A stretch of 28,399 nt of DNA from Gammaproteobacteria bacterium (GTDB taxonomy: Bacteria > Pseudomonadota > Gammaproteobacteria > BMS3Bbin11): contig JAUWVE010000004.1 in assembly GCA_030617565.1 (NCBI GenBank), positions 1 to 28,399 on the forward strand, given 5' to 3'. The notes below the pieces were generated by a model. The model was given only the letters and a program-made list of their open reading frames with translations. It did not search any database and was not told the DNA's origin. A program made the position numbers and the translations under genes. Below are positions 7,278 to 14,530 of this stretch, piece after piece. Within the stretch, counting starts at the first letter, position 1. Each line of letters begins with the position of its first letter.

Positions 7278-8210
7278 TTAACCTTTCCCCTTTCCGCTTT
7301 CCCCTTCAACCTGATTCCTCTTCGCCCTGGGGTGGGCCTTATCAAACACCTTCGCCAGGTGCTGAAAATTCAGATGGGTGTAGATTTGTGTCGTAGCGAT
7401 ATTCTGGTGGCCAAGCAACTCCTGTACGGCACGCAGGTCACCACTGGATTCAAGGATATGGCTGGCAAAGGAGTGTCTTAGCATATGCGGATGAACATTT
7501 CTGCTGAGTCCCTGACGTATGGCCCAGTCTTTGATTCGTTTTTCGACACTGCGTGCTGCCAGTCTTCCTCCACGCTTGCTGACAAACATTGCCGACTCTG
7601 TTTCATTTGCCATTGTCTGGCGTATAGATAACCAGTCCTTTATGGCCTCGCATGCATAACGGCCAACCGGAACGATACGTGTTTTGTTGCCCTTGCCGGT
7701 CACCCTTGCTTCGGCTGCCGATAAATCCACCTCACTAATATCCAGAGACACCAGTTCAGACAAACGCAAGCCGGATGAATAGAAAAGTTCCAGAATCGCT
7801 CTATCTCTAATGGTCAGAGGATCATCACCTTTTAAGGCCAGCAGTTGCTGTACCGTATCGATGTCCAGTGTATTCGGCAGTCTGCGTGGCCGACGCGGCG
7901 CCTTCAGTAGATCAAACGGATTTACCGAAACATACGCCTCCCTGATTAACCAGCGGTAGAAGCTCCGGCTGGCCGATAAAATCCGCTGAATGCTGGCACT
8001 CGAGAGCCCGTACTGGTGCAGGCTTCCCAGCCATTTCCGGCCGTGTAAATTGTCCATCTCCGACCAGCTGGCGATGTCCTGTGTCTCGCAGTAACGGCTC
8101 AGTCGTGTCAGATCATGCTGATAAGCGGTAAGGGTACGGGGTGATTGTCGACGCTCGTAGCGCAGATAATCAATAAAGCCATCCAGCTGATGTTGCGCCG
8201 CAGCAAGCAT
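7278..8210 (-). CDS. xerC: Tyrosine recombinase XerC
   Basis: XerC acts with XerD at the dif site to resolve chromosome dimers at division. The 310-residue protein has the SAM-like core-binding domain (about 8-95) and the catalytic domain with every key residue: R149 (GLRLSEL), K173 (TGKGNK), H242 and R245 (HPHMLRHSF), H268 (LLGHQN) and the nucleophile Y277 (IYTHLN). The ATG at 8210 lies 14 bases after the DUF484 stop, so dapF, DUF484 and xerC form one operon, as in many gammaproteobacteria. The last ten residues, VEGESGKGKG, are encoded by degenerate 7-base repeats (7282-7309) and are not family-conserved, so the repeat seems to have extended into the coding end. Confidence 0.97.
   Translation of the reverse strand: MLAAAQHQLDGFIDYLRYERRQSPRTLTAYQHDLTRLSRYCETQDIASWSEMDNLHGRKWLGSLHQYGLSSASIQRILSASRSFYRWLIREAYVSVNPFDLLKAPRRPRRLPNTLDIDTVQQLLALKGDDPLTIRDRAILELFYSSGLRLSELVSLDISEVDLSAAEARVTGKGNKTRIVPVGRYACEAIKDWLSIRQTMANETESAMFVSKRGGRLAARSVEKRIKDWAIRQGLSRNVHPHMLRHSFASHILESSGDLRAVQELLGHQNIATTQIYTHLNFQHLAKVFDKAHPRAKRNQVEGESGKGKG
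7282..7309 (-). repeat. Heptamer repeat inside the xerC 3' end
   Basis: On the plus strand the units read CCTTTCC, CCTTTCC, GCTTTCC and CCTTCAA. They encode the last residues of XerC (VEGESGKGK) and stop just short of its TAA. The unit differs from that of the neighbouring array at 7191-7218, but the 7-base period is the same. Confidence 0.75.
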
Positions 8211-8224
8211 TTCAGACTGTGGTA

Positions 8225-8929
8225 CTAATCATGGTTGCGCTTCAGCGCGGAGGAAAACTGCTCGCCCAGGCGGGTCAGAATCAGTGTCCCCATCTGTGGT
8301 GAAAAGCGTTCCCGCTGACTGGCTCCGAGGGCGATCAAACCGACTCGATGAGGTGTGTCCAGTGCCAGCAGGGCACAGGACTTAACGGCAGAAGCATCGT
8401 CGCCAAACAACGATGATAAAAGTTCATCATCAAGTGCATTATGACAACTACAGGCACCTTTACCCAAGGTGTCAAAAAGTGCTGCAAACGTCTTCTCAGA
8501 CAGTGTAGGTGTCTGCAGGCTGTCATTCTGGTACTCGGGTTTGATATGTATGCTGACAGCGGCAAGATCAAACAACTGCTGCAATTCAGATGTCGTATTC
8601 TGCAGCAGTTCTTTTATACTGGACGCGCTGGAAAGCTGCAGGCAGTAGTGGTGCAGCTTTTCTGTAATGTCTTCATTCTGCTGCGCGTTGCTAATCAGCG
8701 CTAATAGTCGCTCTTCCTGCTTCCGGTTCTTGTCACGCAGCACCTCTACCTGGCGCTCTATCAGCGAGACCATTCCCTGGCCCGTATTATGTGGAATCTG
8801 CAGCCTTTCAAGTAACTCAGGATGCTTCACCAGCAGGTCGGGGTGTTTTTCGAGATACGAGAGGACCTCCTCTTCGTTTATCTCTGATACTACATTCCCG
8901 CTTTCGCTATTCTCATCTTGTTTGCTCAT
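8225..8929 (-). CDS. DUF484 family protein
   Basis: A 234-residue protein of the DUF484 family, always found between dapF and xerC in gammaproteobacteria. The N-terminal segment VLSYLEKHPDLLVKHPELLE (about 23-42) is the family signature. It is followed by a helical, probably coiled-coil stretch (SLIERQVEVLRDKNRKQEER, about 55-75) and a GAF-like C-terminal domain with DTPHRVGLIALGASQRERFS (about 191-210). Its role is unknown; a regulatory or structural partner of XerC has been suggested only from gene order. Its start codon overlaps the dapF stop by four bases (ATGA), indicating translational coupling. The Asp/Glu-rich N-terminus is normal for the family. Confidence 0.93.
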   Translation of the reverse strand: MSKQDENSESGNVVSEINEEEVLSYLEKHPDLLVKHPELLERLQIPHNTGQGMVSLIERQVEVLRDKNRKQEERLLALISNAQQNEDITEKLHHYCLQLSSASSIKELLQNTTSELQQLFDLAAVSIHIKPEYQNDSLQTPTLSEKTFAALFDTLGKGACSCHNALDDELLSSLFGDDASAVKSCALLALDTPHRVGLIALGASQRERFSPQMGTLILTRLGEQFSSALKRNHD

Positions 8930-9765
8930 AACTCCTCCATTTCAAACATGCCTTCATAAACGTATTCTGCCGGCCCTGTCATCAAAACAGGTGCATCTAC
9001 ACCTGCCCATTCTATATCTAGTGACCCTCCCCGTAAAAACACTTTAACAGGGCTGTCCAGCAATCCCTGATCGATCCCGGCAGCAACTGCCGCGCAGGCA
9101 CCGGTCCCACAGGCAAGGGTTTCTCCTGAACCGCGCTCCCAGACACGTAAACGAATGGTGTGGCGATCCATTACCTGCATAAAGCCGGCATTGACCCGCT
9201 GCGGGAAACGCGGGTGGTGCTCAATCTGGGCACCCATTTCACGGACGCGGGCTTCAACAATGTCATCGACAATCTGTACCGCATGAGGATTGCCCATTGA
9301 GACGGCAGCGATACTTACTTCTTCCTCATCCAGCGACAGCGGGTAGAGTCGCTGCCTGCCTTCGGTTTTAAAGGGGATTTTCTCCGGTTCAAATTCCGGT
9401 TCTCCCATGTCGACACATACCCGACCGTCATCAAGCAGGCGCGGCACGATGATGCCAGACAGGGTGCCCACACGTATTTCTCTTTTTTCTGTCAGGCCAC
9501 GGTCATAGACAAAGCGCGCGAAACAACGTGCGCCATTCCCGCATTGCTCAACTTCATTGCCATCGGCATTAAAAATTCGGTAACTGAAGTCCATTTCCTC
9601 CGAGCTGGGTGGTTCAACCAGCAGCATCTGATCAAATCCAATGCCAAAATGACGATCGGCCAGCTGCCGAATCTGTTCAGTCGTGGCGTAAAAATTGTTA
9701 TTCAATGCCTCAATAACAATAAAATCATTGCCCAGACCATGCATTTTTGTGAATGTGATATTCAT
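8926..9765 (-). CDS. dapF: Diaminopimelate epimerase
   Basis: DapF converts LL- to meso-diaminopimelate, the precursor of lysine and of peptidoglycan cross-links. The 279-residue protein carries the two catalytic cysteines in their motifs: C75 in NADGNEVEQCGNGARC and C219 in GETLACGTGACA. The substrate-binding MGNPHAV motif is at 157-163 and ERGSGET at 210-216. The start at 9765 gives the standard MxxxFTKMHGLGNDF beginning. It is the first gene of the dapF-DUF484-xerC operon. The usual gammaproteobacterial neighbours lppL and lysA are not upstream; instead a divergent DUF6763-like gene lies 256 bases away. Confidence 0.98.
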   Translation of the reverse strand: MNITFTKMHGLGNDFIVIEALNNNFYATTEQIRQLADRHFGIGFDQMLLVEPPSSEEMDFSYRIFNADGNEVEQCGNGARCFARFVYDRGLTEKREIRVGTLSGIIVPRLLDDGRVCVDMGEPEFEPEKIPFKTEGRQRLYPLSLDEEEVSIAAVSMGNPHAVQIVDDIVEARVREMGAQIEHHPRFPQRVNAGFMQVMDRHTIRLRVWERGSGETLACGTGACAAVAAGIDQGLLDSPVKVFLRGGSLDIEWAGVDAPVLMTGPAEYVYEGMFEMEEL

Positions 9766-9919
9766 ACGATTACTCTACCCTGCCCGGCTCATCCATGAAA
9801 GAGAATAAGCGCAGGGAACCTCTATTAATGAGAAATATTCACATCACTCTATATGCTTCTGTTTTAATAGAAAGAATAAAAAAAATTCAGCCTGCGGCAT
9901 ATAAATTGCTTACCCAGAT

Positions 9920-9935
9920 AGTAGTTGAAACTACT
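9920..9935. promoter_or_regulatory. 16-base near-perfect palindrome
   Basis: AGTAGTT-GA-AACTACT, with seven-base arms and a two-base centre, lies in the dapF/DUF6763 divergent gap, 86 bases before the 10022 start codon. The size and position fit a repressor site or a small hairpin. No regulator can be named. Confidence 0.4.
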
Positions 9936-10021
9936 GAACGAGAGGAGTAGAAATAGTGACATAGAAGCAAAGCGAGCCATAAACACTTTTTTTTAAACGT
10001 TACTATTCTATCGGGGGCACC

Positions 10022-10312
10022 ATGAAAAACCATCCACTGCCAGCAATTGGCAAATGGTATCTTGATAACGCAGACCATCAGCTTTTTGAAATTGTTGCTA
10101 TAGATGATGAAGACGATACCATCGAAATCCAGTATTTTGACGGCTCGATCGAGGAACTTGATCTCGAATTGTGGAACGAAATGGAATTGACCTCAGCGGC
10201 CCCACCGGAAGACTGGTCAGGCCCTTTCGATGACCTTGAAGCCGACGACATGGCCGATCCTGACATACCTGTAGAAACTCACGAGTTCAAACAATATATT
10301 GATGAGATGTAG
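10022..10312 (+). CDS. DUF6763-like acidic small protein
   Basis: A 96-residue, very acidic protein. The first half, PAIGKWYLDNADHQLFEIVAIDDEDDTIEIQYFDGSIEELDLELW, matches my recollection of a small conserved gammaproteobacterial family annotated DUF6763. The pattern suggests a compact beta-barrel domain. The PPEDWSGPFDDLE segment is also typical of that family. No signal peptide, membrane segment or cysteine is present, so it should be cytoplasmic. GGGGG stands four to five bases before the ATG and acts as the ribosome binding site. The function is unknown. It is transcribed away from dapF and ends in a heptamer array facing the double-thioredoxin gene. Confidence 0.85.
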   Translation: MKNHPLPAIGKWYLDNADHQLFEIVAIDDEDDTIEIQYFDGSIEELDLELWNEMELTSAAPPEDWSGPFDDLEADDMADPDIPVETHEFKQYIDEM

Positions 10313-10320
10313 AGGATTTT

Positions 10321-10355
10321 AGGACTAAGGACTAAGGACTAAGGACTAAGGACTA
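10321..10355 (+). repeat. Heptamer array AGGACTA, five exact units
   Basis: Five perfect AGGACTA units begin eight bases after the stop codon of the DUF6763-like gene. A decayed CTTGAAA-type pair (CTTGAAACTTAAAACT) follows at 10383-10398, just before the convergent gene. No indels or mismatches interrupt the five units, which suggests recent expansion or active slippage. Confidence 0.95.
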
Positions 10356-10408
10356 TCAAAAGTCTGACCTGTTGTCTTAATACTTGAAACTTAAAACTCA
10401 ATTTTTTT

Positions 10409-11464
10409 TCAAAACGCATCAAAACGCCCGAACCGATACTCCAGATAAGTCGGGTACTTTTTGTAGGCACCGGACAGCACATACCTCAACACTCCCTGCA
10501 GTCGATGCTGGCCGGTCACCGAATCAAGACGAATAATTTCCTTACCGGATTGATCGAAAAAGACCAGCGCAGGAGTGTAAAAAATCCCCAGTTTTTCGGA
10601 CCAGGTTCGCGCTGTCATGTTTTCACCTGCCGGGGTCAGCACAGGGTCGTCCGCTTCGATGTCTAGCTGTACTACTTCAAATTTGTCTATCAACTCCAGT
10701 ACATCGAGGTCTCCCAGTGGCTCCGTGTGCAGAATGTCGCAGGCGTGGCAGCTCTTCTGTTCGAAGAACACCATTAATGGCTTCTCGGCCTTGAAATGAC
10801 TGCGATCAAGAGCGTACGGCGGCCTCTCAAAGAATAGCTGGCTATTTAACTCTTCCAGTTCAAATTTCCCCGGCGGATCGGCTCTCTCCATATAGGCCTT
10901 CAAAGTTTCTTCTTTGTAAAACCCCTCAACGACATACTTCAGCGCGGCACGAAACGAATAGGGTGGATAATAGCCACGCAGGCGTAAGGCTACATTGCCA
11001 TCAAGGTCATAAAAGATGAATGAGGGAGTAAAGTTGGTTTTCTCACGTATTGCGTACTCCCGTTCTGTCAGGCTCACGCCCTGCAGGTCTGTTACCTGCC
11101 GGCTGTTCCAGATATCGAGTGGTATCACATCAAAGTGTTTACGCATATACTTCAGAATATCGGGAATTTTTAGATTTACCTCCATCAGTGCTTTGCAGTA
11201 GGCGCAATCCTTCTGGCCAAAATAAACCGCCATACCGGCCTTCTTCGCCTCTTTCGCTTCTTCCAGGTCATCTTTCAGATCAAAAAAACTATTTTTGAAC
11301 CAGGCAGGCATGACCACCTGATCAGGTACCGGCCGGTCATCATATACCAGCTGGTCTACCTGTTTATCGAAATCATCAAATTCGTCTGCCAGTACCGGTA
11401 AAAATACCAACATCGAAGCAATGCTACAGAGAATATATTTAAAGAGTTGTTTACTGGGGAGCAT
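10409..11464 (-). CDS. Secreted protein with two thioredoxin-like domains (SoxW-like)
   Basis: A 351-residue periplasmic protein. The signal peptide covers about 1-26 (cut in VLA-DEF). It is followed by two thioredoxin-fold domains, each with a CxxC site: CAYC at 87-90 and CHAC at 239-242. Each domain has its own cis-proline motif (NFTPSF and FYTPAL) and ends in a similar helix (ALKYVVEGFYK and VLRYVLSGAYK), showing internal duplication. It probably reduces or isomerises periplasmic disulfides; single-domain relatives occur in sox and cytochrome c maturation clusters. A longer frame opens at 11602, but it lies wholly inside cysQ. The ATG at 11464 follows the cysQ stop by four bases and starts the signal peptide, so I use it. 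The gene is cotranscribed with cysQ. Confidence 0.87.
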   Translation of the reverse strand: MLPSKQLFKYILCSIASMLVFLPVLADEFDDFDKQVDQLVYDDRPVPDQVVMPAWFKNSFFDLKDDLEEAKEAKKAGMAVYFGQKDCAYCKALMEVNLKIPDILKYMRKHFDVIPLDIWNSRQVTDLQGVSLTEREYAIREKTNFTPSFIFYDLDGNVALRLRGYYPPYSFRAALKYVVEGFYKEETLKAYMERADPPGKFELEELNSQLFFERPPYALDRSHFKAEKPLMVFFEQKSCHACDILHTEPLGDLDVLELIDKFEVVQLDIEADDPVLTPAGENMTARTWSEKLGIFYTPALVFFDQSGKEIIRLDSVTGQHRLQGVLRYVLSGAYKKYPTYLEYRFGRFDAF

Positions 11465-11468
11465 TGTT

Positions 11469-12290
11469 TTACTGGGTATCGTTGATAAGAGGCAACCAGT
11501 CATAATCAGAATCACTAACGACAAACCAGGGGTTAAGCAAATCCTTTTTGTTATATTGCAGGTCTTTGCCATCCAGGTTGGTGACCCGGCCGCCTGCCGC
11601 ATTGACTACAGCATGAGCCGCTGCGGTATCCCACTCTGAGGTGAGTCCCAGGCGCGGATAAATATCCGCTTTTCCTTCAGCTACCAGGCAAAGCTTAAAC
11701 GAACTTCCCATGCTGAGCATTTCTGCTTCACCGTGGTTTTCGTTGATACGCTCTATCGCTTTTTCCAGTGCTTCGCCGCGGTGTGAGCGGCTGGCAACAA
11801 TGGTAGGCCTGTTGCCAGTGTAGCGACGGACTGCTATTTTTTCAACAGCACCATTTTTTTCTGTGCGCGTCGCACCAATGCCTTCGCACCCCGTATACAG
11901 GATATCGTACACAGGGGCATAAACCACCCCCAGCACCGGCCGCTGGTCGCTAATCAGGGCAATATTCACCGTAAACTCACCGTTTCGATTTACAAATTCC
12001 TTCGTCCCATCCAGCGGGTCAACCAGCCAGTATGTTTGCCAGCTGGAACGCTCCTGCCAGGAGATGTCGCGGGATTCCTCAGACAATAACGGCAGATCCG
12101 GCGTTAATTTCTGCAACGCCTCCTTGATCAGGTTATGTGCTGCAAGATCAGCCTGGGTCAGCGGGGAGCCGTCCCCTTTATGCTCTACATCAAAATCCTG
12201 CTGATAGATTTCCATGATTGATGCGCCTGCCCTGATGGCAATTTCCGCGACGCTATCCAGATAATTACACGGGGTTTGGTTTATTTTCAT
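11469..12290 (-). CDS. cysQ: 3'(2'),5'-bisphosphate nucleotidase
   Basis: CysQ hydrolyses 3'-phosphoadenosine 5'-phosphate to AMP, removing a by-product of sulfate assimilation and of acyl-carrier-protein turnover. The 273-residue protein belongs to the inositol-monophosphatase superfamily. It shows the metal-binding motifs LLSEESRD (about 68-75), WLVDPLDGTKEF (88-99, with D91 and D94) and WDTAAAHAVVNAAGG near the C-terminus. Length and motifs match E. coli CysQ. It lies between nudE upstream (28-base gap) and the double-thioredoxin gene downstream (four bases), so the three form an operon. A thiol-disulfide gene behind cysQ suggests a link to sulfur metabolism, but that is inference. Confidence 0.95.
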   Translation of the reverse strand: MKINQTPCNYLDSVAEIAIRAGASIMEIYQQDFDVEHKGDGSPLTQADLAAHNLIKEALQKLTPDLPLLSEESRDISWQERSSWQTYWLVDPLDGTKEFVNRNGEFTVNIALISDQRPVLGVVYAPVYDILYTGCEGIGATRTEKNGAVEKIAVRRYTGNRPTIVASRSHRGEALEKAIERINENHGEAEMLSMGSSFKLCLVAEGKADIYPRLGLTSEWDTAAAHAVVNAAGGRVTNLDGKDLQYNKKDLLNPWFVVSDSDYDWLPLINDTQ

Positions 12291-12318
12291 TCTTAAGGTG
12301 CCTATGATTAAACTAAAT

Positions 12319-12870
12319 TTAGTATGGCAGCACTTTCATTACATGGCCAAGTGCATACAAAGCCAGTTGATTACAACCATCGATAAAATCCTCCTGCTCC
12401 AGCAGTTCCCACATACGATTTACCGGCCAGCGCACCTGCTCTAACTCCTCCGGTTCATCACCCGGCAGGGGGGCTACCGATAAATCTGTTGCCAGCATAA
12501 TCCAGATTGGCCGGTTAACATAAGCCGGTGAAACAATAATGCGACGCAGCAAGCGGATATTACTGCTCGCCATACCGATTTCTTCCTGCAGCTCACGACA
12601 GGCCGCGACCTGTGGTTCCTCGCCAGCATCGATACTGCCTTTGGGAAAACTCAGCTCATAACGTTCTGTACCCACGGCATATTCACGTATCAGAACAAGC
12701 TCATCACCCTCAACAGGCACGACCAGCACCGAACCCGCCGAATCGCTTTGCAGGCGTTCAAACTGAACTTCCTTGCCATTACTGAAACGAAGATCGACCT
12801 GTTCGATATGAAACAATCGACTGCGAGCTACGCTGGTAACAGAGAGGATTTCAGGTTTTAATGTCATCAT
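12319..12870 (-). CDS. nudE: ADP compounds hydrolase NudE
   Basis: A Nudix hydrolase that cleaves adenosine nucleotides such as ADP-ribose, Ap3A and NADH to AMP plus a phosphorylated partner. The Nudix box runs from residue 78 to 100: GSIDAGEE, then the REL-EE-G core in CRELQEEIGM, which fits GX5EX7REUXEEXGU. Before it stands YELSFPKG, typical of NudE. The length (183) is close to that of E. coli NudE (186). Two adjacent ATG codons (12870 and 12867) are possible starts; neither has a clear ribosome binding site. It is divergent from yrfG, the same pairing as in E. coli, across a gap with a perfect 14-base palindrome. Confidence 0.93.
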   Translation of the reverse strand: MMTLKPEILSVTSVARSRLFHIEQVDLRFSNGKEVQFERLQSDSAGSVLVVPVEGDELVLIREYAVGTERYELSFPKGSIDAGEEPQVAACRELQEEIGMASSNIRLLRRIIVSPAYVNRPIWIMLATDLSVAPLPGDEPEELEQVRWPVNRMWELLEQEDFIDGCNQLALYALGHVMKVLPY

Positions 12871-12890
12871 GGTGTGGCAAGAATTTTAAA

Positions 12891-12904
12891 GGCACTATAG
12901 TGCC
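12891..12904. promoter_or_regulatory. Perfect palindrome with symmetric -10 elements between nudE and yrfG
   Basis: GGCACTATAGTGCC reads the same on both strands. It contains TATAGT on the plus strand (12896-12901) and TATAGT on the minus strand (12899 down to 12894), so one site could serve as the -10 element for both divergent genes. Upstream of the plus-strand copy, GTGGCA (12874-12879) matches four of six -35 positions with 16-base spacing. The minus-strand -35 is weak. It could also be a repressor operator. Confidence 0.45.
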
Positions 12905-12951
12905 GTAGAATACATCAGAATAAAAGGAAGCCAACGCCAACAGGTGAAATC

Positions 12952-13629
12952 ATGTGTAAAGACTCGCTCATTCCTCCCTGGCCCGAAATTGATACCGTCC
13001 TGCTGGACATGGACGGCACCCTGCTGGACTTACATTTTGATACCCATTTCTGGCTTGAGCATGTTCCCATCCGCTATGCTGAAGCAAACAGCCTGTCACT
13101 TGAACAGGCCCGTGAACAACTCATGATTCGCTATCGCAAGGCAGAAGGCAAGCTTGAATGGTATTGTGTCGATTACTGGTCTGATCAGCTCAATCTCGAT
13201 ATCGAAATTCTGAAGCAGGAAGTTGACCACCTGATCAGTGTACGCCCGGACGTCATCAGCTTCCTACAGGCCCTGGGCAACTCAGGCAAGCAGCGTGTCC
13301 TGGTCACCAATGCACATGGTAAAAGCCTGTCCTTAAAAATGAAAAAGACGCCGATCGGCGACCACCTGGATGAAATCATCACTGCCCATGATATCGGTCT
13401 ACCGAAGGAGCACTCTAATTTCTGGGAGAGATTACAACAAAGACAGTCTTTTTCACCTGCAAATACGCTGCTTATTGACGATAGCATTAATGTTCTGAAT
13501 TCTGCAGAAAAATACGGCATTAAATATCTGCGCGCAATTTTGCAGCCTGATTCAAAACTTGATCCCGACCCACATGAAAGATTTATTCATATTGATCGTT
13601 TCGCAGATATCATCCCTTTAGCGGAGTGA
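12952..13629 (+). CDS. yrfG: HAD-family GMP/IMP nucleotidase YrfG
   Basis: A 5'-nucleotidase of the haloacid dehalogenase superfamily, acting mainly on GMP and IMP. Motif I is LLDMDGTLLDL with D19 as nucleophile and D21 as general acid. The family-specific HFDTHFWLEHVP and WYCVDYWSDQL segments follow, then motif II VLVTNAHGKSL, a lysine in GLPKEHSNFWERL (motif III), and LLIDDSINVL (motif IV). Similarity to E. coli YrfG can be recognised along the whole length (225 versus about 222 residues). The ATG at 12952 is the natural start; the preceding GGTGAAATC supplies a weak ribosome binding site. The gene diverges from nudE, as it does in enterobacteria. Confidence 0.94.
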   Translation: MCKDSLIPPWPEIDTVLLDMDGTLLDLHFDTHFWLEHVPIRYAEANSLSLEQAREQLMIRYRKAEGKLEWYCVDYWSDQLNLDIEILKQEVDHLISVRPDVISFLQALGNSGKQRVLVTNAHGKSLSLKMKKTPIGDHLDEIITAHDIGLPKEHSNFWERLQQRQSFSPANTLLIDDSINVLNSAEKYGIKYLRAILQPDSKLDPDPHERFIHIDRFADIIPLAE

Positions 13630-13649
13630 GTAAGGGCTGCTAATAAGTT

Positions 13650-13709
13650 TTAACCGCAGAGGCCACCGAGCTACACAGTGATTTTTATGTTAATCAACCT
13701 GCCTAAGCA
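13650..13709 (+). repeat. Dispersed intergenic repeat block, copy B
   Basis: The block starts TTAACCGCAGAGGCCACCGA, passes CTACACAGTG and reaches TTTTTATGTTAATC. It corresponds to the block at 2057-2112. The REP-like element at 13729-13756 follows, and both loci then share ACCAATGCA, so the whole composite is roughly 140 bases long. It fills much of the 268-base gap between yrfG and apaG. Confidence 0.7.
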
Positions 13710-13728
13710 GTTGCTTTATCACCCTCTA

Positions 13729-13756
13729 TCGCTGCGAGGGCGCGCCTCCCACAAAA
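13729..13756 (-). repeat. REP-like element, single copy
   Basis: The element reads TCGCTGCGAGGGCGCGCC followed by TCCCACAAAA on the plus strand, in the same orientation as the element at 2156-2182. It has one change (CGCTGCGAG for CGCCGCGAG). No inverted partner stands beside it, unlike the pairs at 2.2 kb and 19.9 kb. Confidence 0.8.
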
Positions 13757-13897
13757 GCCAGTAAGGCACCAATGCACTCTCATCAAATAATAACCACCTG
13801 CGAAAATTATAACCTGTACATCTATGTGAAAATGCCAAACGACAGCGTATCTCTGTTATTATAAAAAAACGCTACAGACCAGCTCACGAGCACCAAT

Positions 13898-14269
13898 ATG
13901 TCTCAAAATATTAATATTGATGTCGATACCTTATATATCGAATCAGAATCCTCTCCGGTAAATTCACAATACGTTTTTGCCTACACCATCACCATCACCA
14001 ATACCGGCACCGAGGCGGCCAAGTTGATGACTCGCCACTGGGTGATCACGGATGCCAATGGTCATATAGAAGAAGTTCGTGGCGATGGCGTGGTAGGAGA
14101 ACAGCCGCATTTGAAACCCGGCGAAGGTTTTCAGTACACCAGCGGTGCTGTGCTGAAAACACCGGTTGGTACGATGAGTGGCAGCTACCAGATGGTGACC
14201 GATGATGGCGGTCATTTCGATGCTGATATCCCGGAATTCATCCTGTCCAGCCCCCGCACTCTGCACTGA
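13898..14269 (+). CDS. apaG: ApaG domain protein
   Basis: A 123-residue beta-sandwich protein, full length for ApaG. The family features are YVFAYTITITNTGTEAAKLMTRHWVITDANGH (about 26-57), VRGDGVVGEQPHLKPGEGFQYTSG (about 60-83) and MSGSYQMVTDDGG (about 95-107). ApaG is widespread; its cellular role is unclear, although related domains bind phosphate-containing ligands and F-box relatives occur in eukaryotes. In E. coli it lies with rsmA and apaH, which are absent here. The ATG at 13898 gives the standard N-terminus; only a weak GAGCACC precedes it. The frame stays open for 86 codons after the TGA. Confidence 0.95.
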   Translation: MSQNINIDVDTLYIESESSPVNSQYVFAYTITITNTGTEAAKLMTRHWVITDANGHIEEVRGDGVVGEQPHLKPGEGFQYTSGAVLKTPVGTMSGSYQMVTDDGGHFDADIPEFILSSPRTLH

Positions 14270-14530
14270 TGCCCTCTGCAACACAGTTGCTGCAAACATC
14301 CGTCGCATCCATTCGGGCACTATTTTGAACCGGCTTTTCAACCACTGCTGGAACAATCCAGAAATTATGCAGCAGGCTTACTCGGATCTTGTTCAAAATA
14401 TACCGGAAGATGCGCGACAGTTTTTTATGAGGGCCAGAAACAGATAGATATCACTGACTATCCTGACCATGTAAAGGAAATTATGAAACAGTACAATGAC
14501 CTGTGGGGAAACAAAAATGCATTTCAGTAA
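14270..14530 (+). pseudogene. Possible relic reading frame after apaG
   Basis: In the apaG frame, the sequence after the TGA stays open for 86 codons until TAA at 14528. The second half reads like protein, for example YEGQKQIDITDYPDHVKEIM followed by KQYNDLWGNKN. There is no in-frame ATG near its beginning. A second frame is open over 14202-14447 and also contains protein-like stretches (QQAYSDLVQNIPEDARQFF), which would fit a frameshifted remnant. I do not recognise the family. The 3' end overlaps the start of the SIMPL gene, which has its own good ribosome binding site in this region. Confidence 0.3.

Noticed and set aside
9887..10078. Minus-strand small frame in the dapF upstream gap, checked as a possible lppL
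   Set aside because: There is no lipobox or signal peptide of the LppL type, and it runs antisense into the DUF6763-like gene.
11465..11602. Longer N-terminus for the double-thioredoxin protein
   Set aside because: The extra 46 codons lie entirely inside cysQ, and the true signal peptide begins at the ATG at 11464.
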